Both the position numbers and the translations under genes were made by a program. From an uncultured Eubacteriales bacterium (GTDB lineage: Bacteria > Bacillota > Clostridia > Lachnospirales > Cellulosilyticaceae), in NCBI GenBank assembly GCA_900551325.1, contig URVM01000050.1:1-7261 (forward strand): a stretch of 7,261 nt of DNA, written 5' to 3'. This document shows positions 5,191 to 7,261 of the stretch, one piece after another (position 1 is the first letter of the stretch; each line of letters begins with the position of its first letter). Under the pieces are notes generated by a model. That model had not been told where the DNA came from and ran no database searches. It worked only from the letters and a program-made list of their open reading frames with translations.

Positions 5191-7167
5191 ATGCAAATTA
5201 ACAAATTTAAAAGAAAATGTGCTGTAGCTATTGTTATGACTATGGTAGGAACAGTAAGTTTTCCAGTTATGGCAAAAATGTCTTATAAAGACATAGATGC
5301 TGGTAAGGGTATAGGGCTAGGGAATGAGATATTAGTCCCTTATGTAGATAGTAATCTGGATTATATTGAGGAACTAAAAGATATATCTAAGGAAACAGGA
5401 ATTACTAGATTTAATTTAGGGTTTATTATTTCAGATGGTAAGGGAAATCCTATTTGGATAGATCAAAAGGGGAAAGAAGTAGATGCCCAAGAGATAGCAG
5501 ATGAAATTAAAGCACTTCGTAAAAAGAATATAGATATCATGATTTCTTTTGGTGGGAAAGATGATGAAGTATTACATAGAGAAATAGAAGAAATAAATGA
5601 TCTAGCTAAAGCTTATATAGAGGTTATTAAAGCATATGATGTAAAAGCAGTAGACTTCTATATAGATGGTAAAGGTTTGAGTAAGCTTACAGCAGCAAAG
5701 CGAAATATAGATGCACTGGTAAAGCTTCAAAAAGAAATAAAAGATTTAGAAATATGGTTAACACTACCTGCTGATGAAGACGGTTTAGGAGAAGATGCGC
5801 TTCAAGTAATAGAGTATGCTGAATCTAATAAATTAGATTTTGAAGGTATTAACTTAATGACATATATCTATAATACAAAAACTCGTGATTCTAAAACGAT
5901 GGCTGACAAAACTATTGGTGTCATTGAAGAAGCCTATGATGATTTAGGAGAGGTACTAAAAAATTATAGTAAGAGCGAACTTTGGAAATCATTAGGGGTA
6001 ACACCTCTTATTGGTAATAATGGTGGAACCTTAGAGTTCACACCAAAAGATGCAGAAGAAGTAGGTAGATATGTAGTAGAAAAAGGTATGGGTTATGTAG
6101 GTTTTTATGATGTATCAAGAGACAATAATAAATACGATTATGCAGAAGGCTTTGCTACCATACTCCTAGATAAAGAAGCACCTACTGTACCAACAGAACT
6201 AAAACCTATTCTAGTAAGAAGCGATCAAGTTGTACTTACTTGGAAAGCAAGTACAGATAATCATAAAGTAAAAGGCTATAAAGTTTATCGTGAAGATGAA
6301 AAAGGTAATAAAAAGACTTTTGAAGTAACAACATCAAAATTTGTAGACACAGATGTAAAAGCACAAGAAGAATACGAATACGAAGTAACAGCTCTAGATG
6401 AACAAAATAATGAGTCTAAGCGTTCTGATGAAATTGTTATAAAAACGCCAAAAGCCTTTAAGGATGAAGTAAAGGTCGATCAAATTAAAGATAAAGATAT
6501 TACGCAGACAAGCGCCAAATTAAGTTGGAAAGCTGTAGAAGATGCTGACTTCTATCGTATCTATAGAGATGGTGAAATAATTGCAGAAACAAAGAAAACA
6601 GAGTTTGAAGATAAGAATCTAGAAAAAGGCAAGACTTATATTTACCTAATTGAAGCCATTGAAGATAAAGAAATTATAGCATCTAGTAAAAGTATAAGTG
6701 TAACGACAAAAGGCGGAGTAGAAAACCCAAATATAGGTGAAGGCACAAACACAGGCAACTGGAAACCAGGCAAAAACTACAAAGTAGGTGATATTGTAAC
6801 ATACAAAGGCAAGCAATATGTATGCGTACAAGCACACCAAGCACTAGGTGATTGGTATCCAAATCCAGATACAACCCTAGCACTTTGGAATACTGTACCT
6901 ACAAAAGTAGCAGATAAGGATAAAGACAAGGATAAAAATCAAGATAAGGATAAGGACAAAAACAAAGATAACAATAAAGACAAGGATAAAGATAAACCAA
7001 GCTTGGATGCCAACATGACAGTATGGGAAGCAGGAGTATCCTACAAAGTAGAAGATGTTGTACTTCATGGAGGCAAATACTACTCTTGTATTCAAGCAAA
7101 CACAGCAGTATCAAACTGGACACCAGACGCTACACCAGCCCTCTGGGGACTTTACGAACTAGATTAA
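5191..7167 (+). CDS. Secreted multidomain GH18-like protein: degenerate GH18, two FN3, two CBM5/12 modules
   Basis: 658 residues. Residues 1-28 are a Sec signal peptide (KFKRK, hydrophobic core, probable cleavage after VMA). Residues ~37-327 are a GH18 barrel close to the Pyrococcus ChiA-like (bacterial chitinase class II) branch: ISFGG (118-122), a LTLPADEDGL-type strand (190-199), GINLMTY (219-225), and YVGFYDV (302-308). At the catalytic strand that branch has DFDIEG, but here it is D155-F-Y-I-D159-G. The catalytic Glu is Asp, the middle Asp is Tyr, and the first signature Asp is Lys152. Hydrolysis is therefore doubtful, and a chitin-binding role is the likelier inference. Two FN3 domains follow (~333-419, ~428-507). 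Next come a CBM5/12-type module (~520-569, W-x-P-G-x-x-Y...GDIVTYKGKQYVC...LW), a Lys/Asp linker (575-602) and a second module (~609-655). No cell-wall anchor is seen. The gene is monocistronic with a strong promoter and its own terminator. Confidence 0.9.
   Translation: MQINKFKRKCAVAIVMTMVGTVSFPVMAKMSYKDIDAGKGIGLGNEILVPYVDSNLDYIEELKDISKETGITRFNLGFIISDGKGNPIWIDQKGKEVDAQEIADEIKALRKKNIDIMISFGGKDDEVLHREIEEINDLAKAYIEVIKAYDVKAVDFYIDGKGLSKLTAAKRNIDALVKLQKEIKDLEIWLTLPADEDGLGEDALQVIEYAESNKLDFEGINLMTYIYNTKTRDSKTMADKTIGVIEEAYDDLGEVLKNYSKSELWKSLGVTPLIGNNGGTLEFTPKDAEEVGRYVVEKGMGYVGFYDVSRDNNKYDYAEGFATILLDKEAPTVPTELKPILVRSDQVVLTWKASTDNHKVKGYKVYREDEKGNKKTFEVTTSKFVDTDVKAQEEYEYEVTALDEQNNESKRSDEIVIKTPKAFKDEVKVDQIKDKDITQTSAKLSWKAVEDADFYRIYRDGEIIAETKKTEFEDKNLEKGKTYIYLIEAIEDKEIIASSKSISVTTKGGVENPNIGEGTNTGNWKPGKNYKVGDIVTYKGKQYVCVQAHQALGDWYPNPDTTLALWNTVPTKVADKDKDKDKNQDKDKDKNKDNNKDKDKDKPSLDANMTVWEAGVSYKVEDVVLHGGKYYSCIQANTAVSNWTPDATPALWGLYELD
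6913..6996 (+). repeat. Hexanucleotide repeat encoding a Lys/Asp linker
   Basis: Fourteen in-frame six-base units, mostly GAYAAR, encode alternating Asp-Lys with a few Asn/Gln variants. The tract links the two CBM5/12 modules. Because the unit is 6 bases, gain or loss of units changes linker length without breaking the frame. Confidence 0.85.
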
Positions 7168-7175
7168 ATTAAAAG

Positions 7176-7204
7176 AAGAAGCTGTCCATCAGCTTCTTTT
7201 TTTT
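7176..7204 (+). terminator. Rho-independent terminator of the GH18/CBM gene
   Basis: A 9-bp stem AAGAAGCTG (7176-7184) with CAGCTTCTT (7190-7198), loop TCCAT, and eight T residues at 7197-7204. It begins 8 bases after the stop codon. It appears to be the target context of the intron that starts at 7208. Confidence 0.92.
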
Positions 7205-7207
7205 GCG

Positions 7208-7261
7208 GTGCGTCCAGCTAAGCTGGACTATGCTTACAGGTGAAAGTCCTGTCTAGGTAAT
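7208..7261 (+). mobile_element. 5' end of a group II intron (runs off the window)
   Basis: The segment opens with GTGCG, the conserved bacterial group II intron 5' end. A perfect 7-bp hairpin follows, GTCCAGC-TAA-GCTGGAC (7212-7228), then ACAGG-TGAAAGT-CCTGT (7236-7252), whose GTGAAAGTCC is common in domain I. It starts 3 bases after the T-tract of the preceding terminator, the insertion preference known for class C (IIC) introns. Any intron-encoded protein and the catalytic domain V would lie beyond the window. Confidence 0.65.

Noticed and set aside
6646..7123. Several hydrophobic minus-strand open frames opposite the FN3/CBM region
   Set aside because: They are the complement of the Lys/Asp repeat and neighbouring codons, which produces artificial Leu/Ile/Phe-rich strings that look like membrane proteins.

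Overview
The window looks like chromosomal DNA of an AT-rich Gram-positive clostridium. The signs are low-GC intergenic DNA, strong AGGAGG/GGGGG ribosome binding sites, rho-independent terminators with U-tracts, Sec-secreted chitinase-type proteins and a clostridial mix of neighbours. A polysaccharide-degrading Lachnospirales member (Cellulosilyticum-like) fits best, but that is inference from style and not a database match.

Layout. Bases 1-~285 hold what looks like part of the 5' half of a group II intron (domain I-like), with no reverse transcriptase ORF and no recognisable domain V. A long hairpin (291-339) follows and serves as the terminator of rplY (ribosomal protein L25/CTC type), which runs leftward at 354-890. 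Next come a secreted GH18 chitinase with an intact active site (1121-2335) and its terminator, then an ArAE/FUSC-type inner-membrane exporter (about 2485-3480) with an apparently non-ATG (ATT) start. A leftward DHH/DHHA1 phosphoesterase with an unusual C-terminal extension (3502-5019) converges on the exporter and shares one bidirectional terminator with it. Divergent from the DHH gene is a large secreted protein (5191-7167): a degenerate GH18 domain, two FN3 domains, and two CBM5/12-type chitin-binding modules joined by a Lys/Asp repeat. Its terminator is followed after 3 bases by GTGCG, the 5' end of another group II intron that runs off the window.

How the genes relate. The two GH18 proteins are the thematic pair. 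One is a compact catalytic chitinase with no binding module. The other has two chitin-binding modules, but its GH18 signature has lost most catalytic acids. Their promoter regions share several short blocks in the same order, which suggests common control. The rplY, exporter and DHH genes look like independent single-gene units, each with its own terminator or promoter.

The most interesting points are the probable pseudo-enzyme GH18 scaffold, the DHH protein with two PGDYG-like repeats at its C-terminus, the ATT start codon, and the two intron segments in the same orientation at the window edges, one placed directly behind a terminator. I found no CRISPR array, tRNA, rRNA or defence operon.
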